A DNA stretch of 64,000 nucleotides from CAVRXQ01 sp963831155 (GTDB taxonomy: Bacteria; Actinomycetota; Acidimicrobiia; Acidimicrobiales; Bog-793): NCBI GenBank assembly GCA_963831155.1, contig CAWHOY010000006.1:744001-808000 (forward strand). Reading direction: 5' to 3'. Positions 24,992-33,307 of the stretch are shown here, in pieces. Numbering within the stretch: position 1 is the stretch's first letter; every line of letters begins with the position of its first letter. Position numbers and translations under genes: made by a program. A model generated the notes under the pieces. It had not been told where the DNA came from and ran no database searches. It saw nothing but the letters and a program-made list of their open reading frames with translations.

Positions 24992-25978
24992 ATGATTATC
25001 GGTATGCCTGCCAAGCGTCGCCCGCTCCTGGTCGTTCTCGTCGCCGACCGACTCAGCGTTTTCGAGTTCTCCTCTGCCTGCGAGGTGTTCGGTGACGCAG
25101 ACGGCCTTTCGGATCTCGGCGTCGCTTGGTATCGGCTTTCCATCGCGTCGGCGGGCGCGACGCGAGTGTCGACCGACGTCCCGGGAGTCGAGGTTGGCGC
25201 TGATAGCGACCTATCCGTGTTACGCGAGGCGCACACGATCATCGTTCCGCCCTCGTCGCTTCAGAATCACCTGCCCGATGAAGTCGCGACGGCGTTACGA
25301 CGCGCGCATGCGCGTGGGGCGCGCATCGCGTCGTTGTGTACCGGCGCGTTCACTCTCGCACGAGCCGGGCTGCTCAATGGTCGTGAGGCGACCACCCATT
25401 GGGACCATGCCGCGCGCCTCGCCGAGGAGTATCCCGAGGTGTCGGTGAATCCCGGCGTCTTGTACATCGACAGCGGCAACATCCTGACGTCCGCGGGTAG
25501 CGCCGCTTCCATCGACCTGTGTCTGCACATCGTGCGGAAGGACTTTGGTGCGGAGGTCGCGAACGTCATCGCTCGGTTGATGGTGGTCCCACCGCACCGC
25601 GATGGCGGTCAGGCACAGTTCGTCTCGCATCCGGTCCCGATCTCCTACGAAGGGGACCCCTTCTCCGATGTGCTGTCGTGGGCCGTGGACCATCTCGATG
25701 AGGACCTTTCGGTCGATCTGCTCGCGCGTCGTGCGACGATGAGCCCGCGGACCTTCGCTCGCAAATTCCGCGACGTCACTGGGACGACGCCACATCAGTG
25801 GCTCACCTCGCAGCGGATCGTCCTTGCACAACGCCTGCTCGAGACGACGGATCTATCGATCGATGCCGTCGCCTGGACGAGCGGTTTCGGTTCGGCGACG
25901 AACCTACGGATGCAGTTCCAGCGCGCCGCGGGAACTGCGCCGAGCGCATACCGACGGACCTTCCGAGCGGCGTCGTAA
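24992..25978 (+). CDS. GlxA-family transcriptional regulator (DJ-1/PfpI + AraC HTH)
   Basis: 328 residues from ATG 24992, with AAAGGTGG 10 bp upstream. Residues about 8-180 are a DJ-1/PfpI-like (class I amidotransferase-like) domain containing RIASLCTGAFTLARAG with the Cys at the nucleophile elbow. Residues about 215-325 are an AraC/XylS DNA-binding domain with two helix-turn-helix units (LSVDLLARRATMSPRTFARK and LSIDAVAWTSGFGSATNLRM). GlxA-type regulators respond to small metabolites and often activate catabolic or stress genes. The effector is unknown. The start sits in two near-direct repeats of AAGGTGGCA, the second of which supplies the ribosome-binding site. Confidence 0.93.
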   Translation: MIIGMPAKRRPLLVVLVADRLSVFEFSSACEVFGDADGLSDLGVAWYRLSIASAGATRVSTDVPGVEVGADSDLSVLREAHTIIVPPSSLQNHLPDEVATALRRAHARGARIASLCTGAFTLARAGLLNGREATTHWDHAARLAEEYPEVSVNPGVLYIDSGNILTSAGSAASIDLCLHIVRKDFGAEVANVIARLMVVPPHRDGGQAQFVSHPVPISYEGDPFSDVLSWAVDHLDEDLSVDLLARRATMSPRTFARKFRDVTGTTPHQWLTSQRIVLAQRLLETTDLSIDAVAWTSGFGSATNLRMQFQRAAGTAPSAYRRTFRAAS

Positions 25979-25997
25979 CCCTCGCCATACACACGAT

Positions 25998-26016
25998 GAC
26001 CGCCGATCTGGCGGTC
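25998..26016. terminator. Hairpin between convergent genes
   Basis: GACCGCC (25998-26004) pairs perfectly with GGCGGTC (26010-26016) around GATCT, 20 bp after the regulator stop. Another stem, GGCGCG/CGCGCC, lies near 26056-26071 next to a T7 run. Likely the terminator for the regulator and perhaps for the convergent methyltransferase. Confidence 0.45.
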
Positions 26017-26097
26017 GGTTCTATGTCGATACGGAGGCTGCGAGTGCGTTTTTTTGGCGCGCGATCGCGCCACATTCCGATCGATGCGCGATGAGCG

Positions 26098-26886
26098 TCA
26101 GCGGATTCTCCGCGACGTGATGCATTCGGTCCCGTAGTCGAAGAGGATCTCGTCGCCGTAGTGCTCGAGAACAGTCGATATATCCGAGATCAGCTCCGAC
26201 CGCTCCTGTTCTTCCATGACGGCGATCTCGCTCCACGTGAGCCACATCGCGAGCCAGTGCTCCTTCGTGAGTAGCCACTGCCAGGAGTAGGAGTGGATCT
26301 CGCAAGGCGCGAACCGCCCTGACTTCTCGATCGCTTCCGCGTGCTCAGAAACATCGTGGTGCTCGCGCCAGTCCTTCGGCCTTTCGAAGTGATCGCCGGC
26401 GCGCCCTGCCGCGGCCGTCTGTAGCGCCTTTTCGAGCTCCGGATCGTGGGGATGGTTGTGGTTCCAGAAGACGGCGATGCGGCCATCTCGGACGAGGACG
26501 TCGGCGGCTTTCTGCGACGCGACTTCGGGGTTGAGCCAATGCCAGGCCTGACCAGAGGTCACAAGATCGAACGTGCGGCCGTCTGCCGCCCACGACTCGA
26601 ACGGCGCGACCTCGACGCAGACGCCGTGGCTTCGTGCCTTCTCCGCCATGCGCTCGTCGATCTCGATTCCGAGCACTTCACAGCCACGCGCGACGAACAG
26701 CCGCGCCGCCTTCCCCGTCCCGCAGCCGACGTCGAGGACCCGGGGCTGGCCGCCGGCGCAGAGATCGTCGATCATCTGCTCGGGATAGGTCGGCCGGTAC
26801 CTGTCGTACGCGTCGGCTCGAGCGCCGAAGGACTCGGCCCGGACGCGGTTCTCGTGGGCGCGGCCTTCTTGGGCCACGAGGGTCAT
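26098..26886 (-). CDS. Class I SAM-dependent methyltransferase
   Basis: 262 residues from ATG 26886 (GAAAGG just upstream; the frame extends to 26943). Motif I PRVLDVGCGTGKAARLF and post-I EVLGIEIDERM are typical of the Rossmann-fold methyltransferase_11 group; FDLVTSGQAWHWLNPE is motif IV and the following part. The N-terminal SFGARADAYDRYRPTYP and the WHW motif are shared with a broad family of bacterial small-molecule or lipid methyltransferases. It is divergent from succinate-semialdehyde dehydrogenase. The substrate is unknown. Confidence 0.88.
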   Translation of the reverse strand: MTLVAQEGRAHENRVRAESFGARADAYDRYRPTYPEQMIDDLCAGGQPRVLDVGCGTGKAARLFVARGCEVLGIEIDERMAEKARSHGVCVEVAPFESWAADGRTFDLVTSGQAWHWLNPEVASQKAADVLVRDGRIAVFWNHNHPHDPELEKALQTAAAGRAGDHFERPKDWREHHDVSEHAEAIEKSGRFAPCEIHSYSWQWLLTKEHWLAMWLTWSEIAVMEEQERSELISDISTVLEHYGDEILFDYGTECITSRRIR

Positions 26887-27012
26887 CCTTTCGGTCTCAG
26901 GCGCGAGCTCGTCGCGCGTGCTGCTCGACCATACGTAGCCCAACGCGACGACGTCGCGCGCGTCGATCGGCGAATCGGCTTGCGGGGCGATCGCGACCTA
27001 TCTTGGAAATCC

Positions 27013-28461
27013 GTGACGACGATCGCGGGCCCGCTGCACACCGACTGTTACATCGGCGGTGGTTGGCGCGCGGCGAGCGGATCGAACCGGTTCGAGGTGC
27101 TCGACCCGGCGACCGAGGACGTCATCGAGACGGTCGCCGACGGGTCGGCGTCCGACGTGCTCGAGGCGGTCGCCGCGGCGCACGGCGCCCTCGGCGCATG
27201 GACGGCGACCCCGCCGCGCCGCCGCGGCGAGATTCTGCGGCACGCCTTCGAGCTGATGGTCGAGCGCAGCGACGATCTCGCTCGTCTGATGGTGCGGGAG
27301 AACGGCAAGGCGCTCCCTGACGCGCGCGCCGAGATCACGTACGCGGCGGAGTTCTTCAGATGGTTTTCCGAAGAGGCGGTGCGCAACGTCGGCGAGATCG
27401 TTACCGCGCCGGCCGGGACGAACCGCATCCTCGTGCTCCGCCAGCCGGTCGGCGTGGCGCTGCTCATCACGCCGTGGAACTTCCCCGCGGCGATGCTGAC
27501 GCGAAAGATCGCCCCCGCGCTCGCGGCGGGAACGACCGTCGTCTGCAAGCCGGCGAAGGAGACGCCGCTCTCGGCGCTCGCCATCGCGGCGATCCTCGTC
27601 GAGGCGGGCGTGCCACCGGGCGTCGTAAACGTCGTGCCGTCCTCGCACCCTGGGGCAATCGCCGACGCGGCGCTCGCCGACGATCGCGTCCGCAAGCTGT
27701 CTTTCACCGGATCGACCGAGGTCGGCCGGATGCTGCTCGAGAAGGCCTCGGCGCGGGTGGTCTCGGCCTCGATGGAGCTCGGCGGCAACGCGCCCTTCGT
27801 GATCCTCGCTGACGCCAACCTCGACGAAGCGGTCACGGGGGCGATGCTCGCAAAGATGCGCAACGGCGGCGAGGCCTGCACGGCCGCCAATCGCTTCTAC
27901 GTCGAGGCGCCGATCGCCGACGAGTTCGTCAACCGTCTGACGGCCCAGATGTCGTCGCTGCGGATGGGGCACGGACTCGAGGAGGGCGTACAACTCGGTC
28001 CCCTCGTCAACGCCGACACCCGCGACAAGGTCGCCGCGCTCGTCGATGACGCCCTCGTCGCCGGCGCGCACGCGACGACCGGCGGTTCACTTCCGCCCGG
28101 CCCCGGCTACTTCTATCCGGCGACCGTGCTCGACCGCGTGTCGCCGGGATCGTCGATCCTGCGCACCGAGATCTTCGGCCCCGTCGCGCCGGTCGTCACC
28201 TTCCACTCCGAGAAAGAGGCGATCGAACTCGCCAACGACACGATTTTCGGGCTCGTCTCCTACGTCTACTCGGGCGACCTCGCCAGGGGCCTGCGGGTCT
28301 CCGAGGCGCTCGAGACGGGGATGGTCGGGCTGAACCGCGGCCTCGTCTCGGATCCCTCGGCGCCCTTCGGTGGCGTCAAGCAGTCCGGCCTCGGCCGCGA
28401 GGGCGGCCATGAGGGGATGAACGAGTACCTCGAGACGAAGTACATCGCCACCTCGTGGTAG
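27013..28461 (+). CDS. Aldehyde dehydrogenase, succinate-semialdehyde type
   Basis: 482 residues from GTG 27013. Complete ALDH fold: cofactor-binding LLITPWNFPAAMLTRKIAPA and SFTGSTEVGRMLLEKA, general base Glu in SMELGGNAPFVIL, catalytic Cys in NGGEACTAANRF, and C-terminal FGLVSYVYSGDLARGL plus GVKQSGLGREGG. The overall pattern (CKPAKETPLSA, ENGKALPDARAE) is nearest to NAD(P)-dependent succinate-semialdehyde dehydrogenases (GabD). It would oxidise succinate semialdehyde to succinate in the cytoplasm. GC is high and it is followed after 48 bp by an aminotransferase-fold lyase. The start is uncertain because the ribosome-binding site is weak. Confidence 0.9.
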   Translation: MTTIAGPLHTDCYIGGGWRAASGSNRFEVLDPATEDVIETVADGSASDVLEAVAAAHGALGAWTATPPRRRGEILRHAFELMVERSDDLARLMVRENGKALPDARAEITYAAEFFRWFSEEAVRNVGEIVTAPAGTNRILVLRQPVGVALLITPWNFPAAMLTRKIAPALAAGTTVVCKPAKETPLSALAIAAILVEAGVPPGVVNVVPSSHPGAIADAALADDRVRKLSFTGSTEVGRMLLEKASARVVSASMELGGNAPFVILADANLDEAVTGAMLAKMRNGGEACTAANRFYVEAPIADEFVNRLTAQMSSLRMGHGLEEGVQLGPLVNADTRDKVAALVDDALVAGAHATTGGSLPPGPGYFYPATVLDRVSPGSSILRTEIFGPVAPVVTFHSEKEAIELANDTIFGLVSYVYSGDLARGLRVSEALETGMVGLNRGLVSDPSAPFGGVKQSGLGREGGHEGMNEYLETKYIATSW

Positions 28462-28509
28462 GCCGTTCCTGGTAGGACAGCGGACCGGAGAGAAAGGACG
28501 CGGCGTCGA

Positions 28510-29682
28510 GTGAGCGACGAACTCGATCTCGAGCAATTCCGCCTCGGCGACTATCAGTCACGTCAATGCGAGAAGTGGGCGCGCGACGCGCCCGAGAAGA
28601 TCCCACTGTGGGTCGCCGACATGGACTTCCCGATCGCCCCGCCGATTCGTCGCGCCCTCGAACAGGTGATCGCGCAGAGCGACCTCGGCTATCCGCGCCC
28701 ATCCTTGGAAGAACGCTTGATCGGCGCCTTTGCCAGGTGGTCGAAAACGCGCTACGGCCTCGAGGTCGATCCGGATCTCACCGTGGTCGCGACCGACGTC
28801 ATCCAGGCGCTGTACTTCGCCATCGTCACCTTGACCGAACCGGGCGACGGCATCCTCGACCTCACGCCTGCGTACCCGCCGTACTTTGTCGCCCACGAAC
28901 AGACAGGCCGGCGGATGGTCGCCCACGACCTCGCGCTGGTGGACGGCGTCTACCGTTTCGACGTCGAGGCCGTGCGCGCCCTCGTGCGCACAGAGCGACC
29001 GCGGATGATGCTGCTCTGCAACCCGCACAACCCGACGGGTCGGGTATTCAGCCGCTCAGAGCTCACCGAACTCGCCGGGATCGCCGAAGAGTTCGACCTC
29101 GTCATCGTTTCCGACGAGGTCCATGGCGACCTCGTCTACCCCGGGGCGATCCACGTCCCGATCGCGACGCTCGGTGCCGACGTCGCACAGCGCACGGTCA
29201 CGCTCACCTCGGCGAGCAAAACCTTCAACCTGGCCGGGCTGCGCTGTGCGGTCGCCGCCTGCGGCTCACCGCGGCTTGCCGAGCGGATCACCTCGATCCC
29301 GCGTCGCCAGCGTGGAAGCATCAACAACTTGGGCATGCTCGCAGCTCTCACCGGCTGGGAAGAGGGCGGGCCCTGGCTCGACGCCGTGCTCGCTTACCTG
29401 GAGCGCAACCGCGACCGGCTCATCGAGGCGTTTTCGGACGTGCCCGGAGTCTCGATCGCGAAGCCGCAGGCGACGTACCTCGCCTGGCTCGATCTCCGCA
29501 GCTCGGGGCTCGGCGACGACCCGGCCGCCATCTTCTCAAGACACGCCGGCGTCACGCTCCTCCCCGGCCCCGACTTCGGCCCTGCCGGCAAAGGACATGC
29601 CCGGCTGAACTTCGCAACGACGACCGAGGTGCTCGAGGTCGGCATCGAACGCCTCCGCACCCTCTTGTCGGCGCGGCGTTGA
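28510..29682 (+). CDS. MalY/PatB-type PLP enzyme (cystathionine beta-lyase family)
   Basis: 390 residues from GTG 28510. Fold-type I PLP enzyme with the signature IPLWVADMDFPIAPPIRRAL at the N-terminus, ATDVIQALYFAIVTLTEPGD, LLCNPHNPTGRVFSR, the Asp in IVSDEVHGDLVY and the Schiff-base Lys in TSASKTFNLAGLR. These match the MalY/PatB group: C-S beta-lyases that cleave cystathionine or cysteine conjugates to a thiol, pyruvate and ammonia. Aminotransferase activity in this group is possible. It probably shares a transcript with the upstream dehydrogenase and the downstream peroxiredoxin (70-bp gap). Confidence 0.92.
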   Translation: MSDELDLEQFRLGDYQSRQCEKWARDAPEKIPLWVADMDFPIAPPIRRALEQVIAQSDLGYPRPSLEERLIGAFARWSKTRYGLEVDPDLTVVATDVIQALYFAIVTLTEPGDGILDLTPAYPPYFVAHEQTGRRMVAHDLALVDGVYRFDVEAVRALVRTERPRMMLLCNPHNPTGRVFSRSELTELAGIAEEFDLVIVSDEVHGDLVYPGAIHVPIATLGADVAQRTVTLTSASKTFNLAGLRCAVAACGSPRLAERITSIPRRQRGSINNLGMLAALTGWEEGGPWLDAVLAYLERNRDRLIEAFSDVPGVSIAKPQATYLAWLDLRSSGLGDDPAAIFSRHAGVTLLPGPDFGPAGKGHARLNFATTTEVLEVGIERLRTLLSARR

Positions 29683-29751
29683 CGCCTCGAGCCGGCTCCG
29701 AGAACGGGGAAGGCCAAGTAGGGTGCGCGCGTCGCGGGGACTGGGGAGCGC

Positions 29752-30228
29752 GTGGGACAACTCGAATCAGGTGACAAGGCGCCAGCCTTCACGCTCGCAA
29801 CGGACGAAGGCGGAAAGGTCGCGCTGAGCGATTACCGAGGCAAGCGGGTCGTCGTCTACTTCTATCCAGCCGATGACACGCCGGGCTGCACGAAGGAGGC
29901 GTGCCAGTTCAGCGACCTCCTCGACGACTACGCGGCGTTGGGTGTCGACGTGATCGGCATCTCGCCGGATCCGATGGACTCGCACCAAAAATTCCGAGCG
30001 AAGTATGGATTGAAGATCCACCTCGCCTCTGACCCGTCGCACGCGACGATGGAGCGCTACGGCGCCTGGGGTGAAAAGACCCTCTATGGCAAGAAGTCGG
30101 TCGGCGTGATCCGTTCGACGTTCCTCGTCGGGCCGGACGGCCGGGTCGAGCGCGCCTGGCACCACGTGCGGGCCGATGGTCATGCACAAAAGGTTCTCGA
30201 GGCATTGGGGGCGGACCGTGCCACCTGA
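29752..30228 (+). CDS. bcp: Thioredoxin-dependent peroxiredoxin (Bcp/PrxQ)
   Basis: 158 residues from GTG 29752, with GGGGAG upstream. Atypical 2-Cys peroxiredoxin: peroxidatic Cys in FYPADDTPGCTKEACQFSDL, and the resolving Cys five residues later in the same helix, the usual Bcp arrangement. Later motifs VIGISPDPMDSHQKFRAKYG and GVIRSTFLVGPDGRV are conserved. It reduces H2O2 and organic hydroperoxides in the cytoplasm using thioredoxin. Its 3' end overlaps the start of the FrhB-like gene by 11 bp, so the two are translationally coupled. Confidence 0.95.
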   Translation: MGQLESGDKAPAFTLATDEGGKVALSDYRGKRVVVYFYPADDTPGCTKEACQFSDLLDDYAALGVDVIGISPDPMDSHQKFRAKYGLKIHLASDPSHATMERYGAWGEKTLYGKKSVGVIRSTFLVGPDGRVERAWHHVRADGHAQKVLEALGADRAT

Positions 30229-31345
30229 AAAGCCGCAGTGGAAGGAACTCTTTACCGAGGTCGTGACCTCGGGACTGTGCACCGGCTGCGCGTCGTGCGT
30301 CGTCGCCTGCCCCTACGACGTCCTGGGCTACGACGCGGAAGGCGGCCGGTACCGCCCCTTCCACGTCGACGAGGAGGGCGGCCGAGAGGACTGCACGCAC
30401 GGCCAGCGCGGCTGCACACTGTGCACGCGCGCCTGCCCGCGCTTTCGTTCCTGGGAGAGCGAGATCGACACGTATCTGTTCGGTCGCGCCCGAGAGACCG
30501 AGGAGATCTCAGGCGTCGCCAAAGAGACGCTGCTCGTCCGGACGACGGACCCCGAGATCGCCGGGGTCGGCCAGGACGGCGGTCTTGTCTCGGCGATGTT
30601 GATCTGGGCGCTCGAACATGACGTCGCCGATGCGGCACTCGTTTCGTACCTCGAGGGCGACGGCTCGGCGTGGAGGGCCGTTCCCGGAGTCGCTCGCACC
30701 CGCGCCGATGTGCTGCGCGCCGCTGGCTCGCGCTACACGTACTCAGCGAACCCGCTCGCCTACATGGAGGCGACCGATGTCGGTGCCGAGCGGATCGCAC
30801 TCGTCGGGATGAGCTGCCAGGCCTCGGCACCGGCGGTCATGGCGGCGCGCAAAGCGGGCAAGGTCGCGCGGCGATTCGTGCTCTCGATCGGGCTCTTGTG
30901 CTCGAAGACGTTCAACGACTCGATCTTCGAAGAGTTCCTCGAGCCGAGCTACGGATTGAAGCGAGAAGAGATCGTGAAGATGAACATCAAGGGCGCGCTG
31001 TTGATCTGGACACGCGACGGCAACGAGCACCGAATCCCGCTCAAAGAGGCGCACGGCTGGACCCGCGAAGGGTGCAAGCAATGCCCCGACTTCGCGGCCG
31101 AGCACGCCGACATCTCTGCGGGAGGGATCGGCGTTGACAACGACTGGACGCTCACGATCGTCCGCACCGAGCGCGGCGCCGAACTTCTCGGCAAGATGCG
31201 CGACGACGGGGCGATCGAGGCGCGGCCGGCGTCGGAGGACGAGACGGTGCTGCCGTTGCTCGCCAAGCTCTCGCGCGTGAGCCGCCGACACTGGCCCGAG
31301 ACCGCCGACCTCGCTCCGGGCCGCATCCCGGTCACCGCCGGCTGA
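30218..31345 (+). CDS. F420 hydrogenase/dehydrogenase beta subunit-like iron-sulfur flavoprotein
   Basis: 375 residues from GTG 30218, inside the end of bcp, with GGGGGCGG as ribosome-binding site. An N-terminal ferredoxin-like module has LCTGCASCVVACPYD (C21, C24, C27, C31) and a second cluster CTLCTRACPR. It is followed by the FrhB N- and C-terminal domains with TDPEIAGVGQDGGLVSAMLI, LVGMSCQASAPA, SIGLLCSKTFND, GCKQCPDFAAEHADIS and GGIGVDNDWTL. FrhB proteins bind FAD and Fe-S clusters and transfer electrons to or from coenzyme F420. No hydrogenase subunits are nearby, so it must serve another F420 or ferredoxin reaction. Coupling to a peroxiredoxin is notable. The end overlaps the convergent glycosylase gene by 14 bp. 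Confidence 0.9.
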   Translation: MPPEKPQWKELFTEVVTSGLCTGCASCVVACPYDVLGYDAEGGRYRPFHVDEEGGREDCTHGQRGCTLCTRACPRFRSWESEIDTYLFGRARETEEISGVAKETLLVRTTDPEIAGVGQDGGLVSAMLIWALEHDVADAALVSYLEGDGSAWRAVPGVARTRADVLRAAGSRYTYSANPLAYMEATDVGAERIALVGMSCQASAPAVMAARKAGKVARRFVLSIGLLCSKTFNDSIFEEFLEPSYGLKREEIVKMNIKGALLIWTRDGNEHRIPLKEAHGWTREGCKQCPDFAAEHADISAGGIGVDNDWTLTIVRTERGAELLGKMRDDGAIEARPASEDETVLPLLAKLSRVSRRHWPETADLAPGRIPVTAG

Positions 31346-32150
31346 CCGGATTCTCCGGGCGTCGCGCCAGCAGCGCCTTCGCGCGGGCGAGCACCGCGTC
31401 GAACATCGCTGTGGTGAGCAAGCCGGTGAAGACGTTGCGCTGACTCGGGTGGTACGAGCAGATCACCGTGACGGCACTCGTCGGTTCTCGTAGCGAGACC
31501 TCCATCCCGTGGGCGAATTTCGGCCTCGGCGCGCGACGTCCGGAACCGAGTGCGCGCATGGTGGCGTCGTAGGCGAAGGACCCGAGGCAAAGGATGACGC
31601 GCTTTTCGCCCAAGAGCGAAAAGACGCGCTTCAGATACGGAAAGCAGTTGTCGCGCTCTTTTGTGCTCGGTCGGTTGTCCGGCGGGCAACACCGCAGCGC
31701 GGCGGTGACGAAACAGTCGCTCAGCACGAGACCGTCGTCGATCGCCGAGCTCGTCGGTTGATTGGCAAAACCTGCCCGATTGAGCGCGGCGACGAGGAAG
31801 TCACCCGATCGGTCCCCGGTGAACATTCGCCCGGTCCGATTTCCGCCGTTCGCCGCCGGCGCGAGTCCGACGACGACGAGGCGCGCGCCGGGATCGCCGA
31901 ATGAGGGGACCGGACGTGCCCAATACGTCTCTCCGCGATGTGACGCTGGTGGAGAGGCCGCGATTTCCTCGCGCCAAGCGACGAGACGCGGGCAGCGCCG
32001 ACACTGCGAAATCTCTCGCTCGAGCAGCCACAACCGGTTCTTGCCGGGGCGTGGACGCGGGATTCGTGCGACAGGCAGGGCATTAGGTTGGCGCTCGTGC
32101 CTGGTGTTCGCAAACCCCCACTGTTCACCTACATCTGTTTTGTCCGTCAT
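31332..32150 (-). CDS. Family-5 uracil-DNA glycosylase (UDGb)
   Basis: 272 residues if started at ATG 32150. Typical UDGb sequence: Cys pair CRRCPRLVAWREEI (Fe-S ligand), YWARPVPSFGDPGARLVVVGLAPAANGGNRTGRMFTGD with the active-site loop, SDCFVTAALRCCPPDNRPSTKERDNC with further Fe-S cysteines, and the HPS motif ICSYHPSQRNVFTG. It removes uracil, and in this family also hypoxanthine or xanthine, from DNA. The N-terminal region before LWLLEREIS is poorly conserved, so the start could be TTG 32033, which would avoid the 63-bp overlap with the divergent phosphatase gene. Convergent with the FrhB-like gene. Confidence 0.92.
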   Translation of the reverse strand: MTDKTDVGEQWGFANTRHERQPNALPVARIPRPRPGKNRLWLLEREISQCRRCPRLVAWREEIAASPPASHRGETYWARPVPSFGDPGARLVVVGLAPAANGGNRTGRMFTGDRSGDFLVAALNRAGFANQPTSSAIDDGLVLSDCFVTAALRCCPPDNRPSTKERDNCFPYLKRVFSLLGEKRVILCLGSFAYDATMRALGSGRRAPRPKFAHGMEVSLREPTSAVTVICSYHPSQRNVFTGLLTTAMFDAVLARAKALLARRPENPVSRR

Positions 32151-32804
32151 GGCACGACGCCGACGACGGGCAAGGCGATGCCCGGCCGCGCGCCCGGTCT
32201 GCATCTTTCGGAGCTCGGCCGCGACGAGGCGAAAGACGCCGCCGAGCGCCTGGCGGCGCTCGGGACGGTGCGGGCGCTGTACAGCTCGCCGATCGATCGC
32301 ACGCGTGAGACCGCGGAGGAGATCGGGGCGCGCATCGGACTCGCGCCGACGCTCGACGAGGCGTTGTTGGACTGCGATTGCGGCGACTGGACTGGGATGT
32401 CGCTCGCAGCGCTGAGGAGAAAACCCGAGTGGCGCGCCATATCGCAGAATCCGTCGGGGTTCCGTTTTCCGAACGGCGAATCCTTTCGTGAGCTCGAAAA
32501 CCGGGTCGGCGAGGTCATCGAACGACTGGCGGAAAAACACCCTGGTGAAGTCGTCGTCGCGGTGAGTCACGCCGATCCCATCAAGGTCGCCGTCGCGCGG
32601 GCGCTCGGCAGCCCCTTCGACCTGTTCGATCGCGCCGCGATCCGCCCGGCGTCGACGACCGTGATTGCCTACGGTCCCGGCGCGCCGAACGTGCTCACCG
32701 TCAACACCTTTGGCTCCCTCGGCCAAGTCGGCGTGCCCTCCCTCGACAGCTCGGCGCGTGCGAATGCGCATCGAGGAACAGGCCCCCGCCCGAAGACGAG
32801 ATGA
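32088..32804 (+). CDS. Histidine phosphatase (MSMEG_4193-like)
   Basis: 238 residues from TTG 32088 (GTG 32097 also possible). Phosphoglycerate-mutase-like histidine phosphatase: catalytic RHG in YICFVRHGTTPTTGKAMPGR, Arg in LYSSPIDRTRETAEEI, Glu/Asp in FPNGESFRELENRV and His in VVVAVSHADPIKVAVARALG. It is the first gene of the actinobacterial trio with DUF3090 and the SCO1664-family protein; its stop overlaps the next start by ATGA. In mycobacteria the corresponding genes lie near mshC, but no specific substrate is established. The start region overlaps the divergent glycosylase gene. Confidence 0.92.
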   Translation: MALVPGVRKPPLFTYICFVRHGTTPTTGKAMPGRAPGLHLSELGRDEAKDAAERLAALGTVRALYSSPIDRTRETAEEIGARIGLAPTLDEALLDCDCGDWTGMSLAALRRKPEWRAISQNPSGFRFPNGESFRELENRVGEVIERLAEKHPGEVVVAVSHADPIKVAVARALGSPFDLFDRAAIRPASTTVIAYGPGAPNVLTVNTFGSLGQVGVPSLDSSARANAHRGTGPRPKTR

Positions 32805-33307
32805 GCGCGGTGTTCGAGCTTGATTCGCCCTCCCGGATCACCTTTGGAGCGATCGGACCGGTCGGCCAGCGGCTCTTCGTCCTACAGGCGCGACAAGACG
32901 AGAACCTCGTCACCTTGAAGCTCGAAAAACAACAGGTCGCGGCGATCTCGCGGAGCCTCGGCCAGATGCTTGAAGACCTGCCGCGGCCGGGACAACTCCC
33001 CGAGGAGCCGGAACTCGAAGTCGAGAGCTTCGACGAGCCCGACTTTGTCGTCGGCACGCTCGCGCTCGCGTACGACTCTGAAGACGACCGCGTCGTGATC
33101 ATCACCGAGGAGGCGACCGGCGAGGACGAGCCAGCCGGTGAGACGGCGCGCATCTCGTGTACGCGCGAACAGGCGGGTGCCCTCGCGATCCGGGGAGTAC
33201 GCCTCGTCGAGGCTGGGCGGCCCGCCTGCCCGCTCTGCGGCTATCCGCTCGATCCGAGAGGCCACACGTGCCCGCGCACGAACGGCAATCGCGCCCCACT
33301 GACCTGA
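32801..33307 (+). CDS. DUF3090 family protein
   Basis: 168 residues. Family hallmarks are FELDSPSRITFGAIGPVGQR, LFVLQARQDENLVTLKLEKQ, AISRSLGQMLEDLP and a C-terminal zinc ribbon CPLCGYPLDPRGHTCPR. DUF3090 is restricted mainly to actinobacteria and is nearly always found between the MSMEG_4193-like phosphatase and the SCO1664-family gene, as here. Function is unknown; the zinc ribbon suggests nucleic acid or protein binding. It overlaps the preceding gene by 4 bp and the following one by 40 bp, so the three are translationally linked. Confidence 0.93.
   Translation: MSAVFELDSPSRITFGAIGPVGQRLFVLQARQDENLVTLKLEKQQVAAISRSLGQMLEDLPRPGQLPEEPELEVESFDEPDFVVGTLALAYDSEDDRVVIITEEATGEDEPAGETARISCTREQAGALAIRGVRLVEAGRPACPLCGYPLDPRGHTCPRTNGNRAPLT

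Noticed and set aside
26446..27012. 190-residue N-terminal extension of the aldehyde dehydrogenase
   Set aside because: This part overlaps the methyltransferase on the other strand and has no aldehyde dehydrogenase features; the family begins after GTG 27013.
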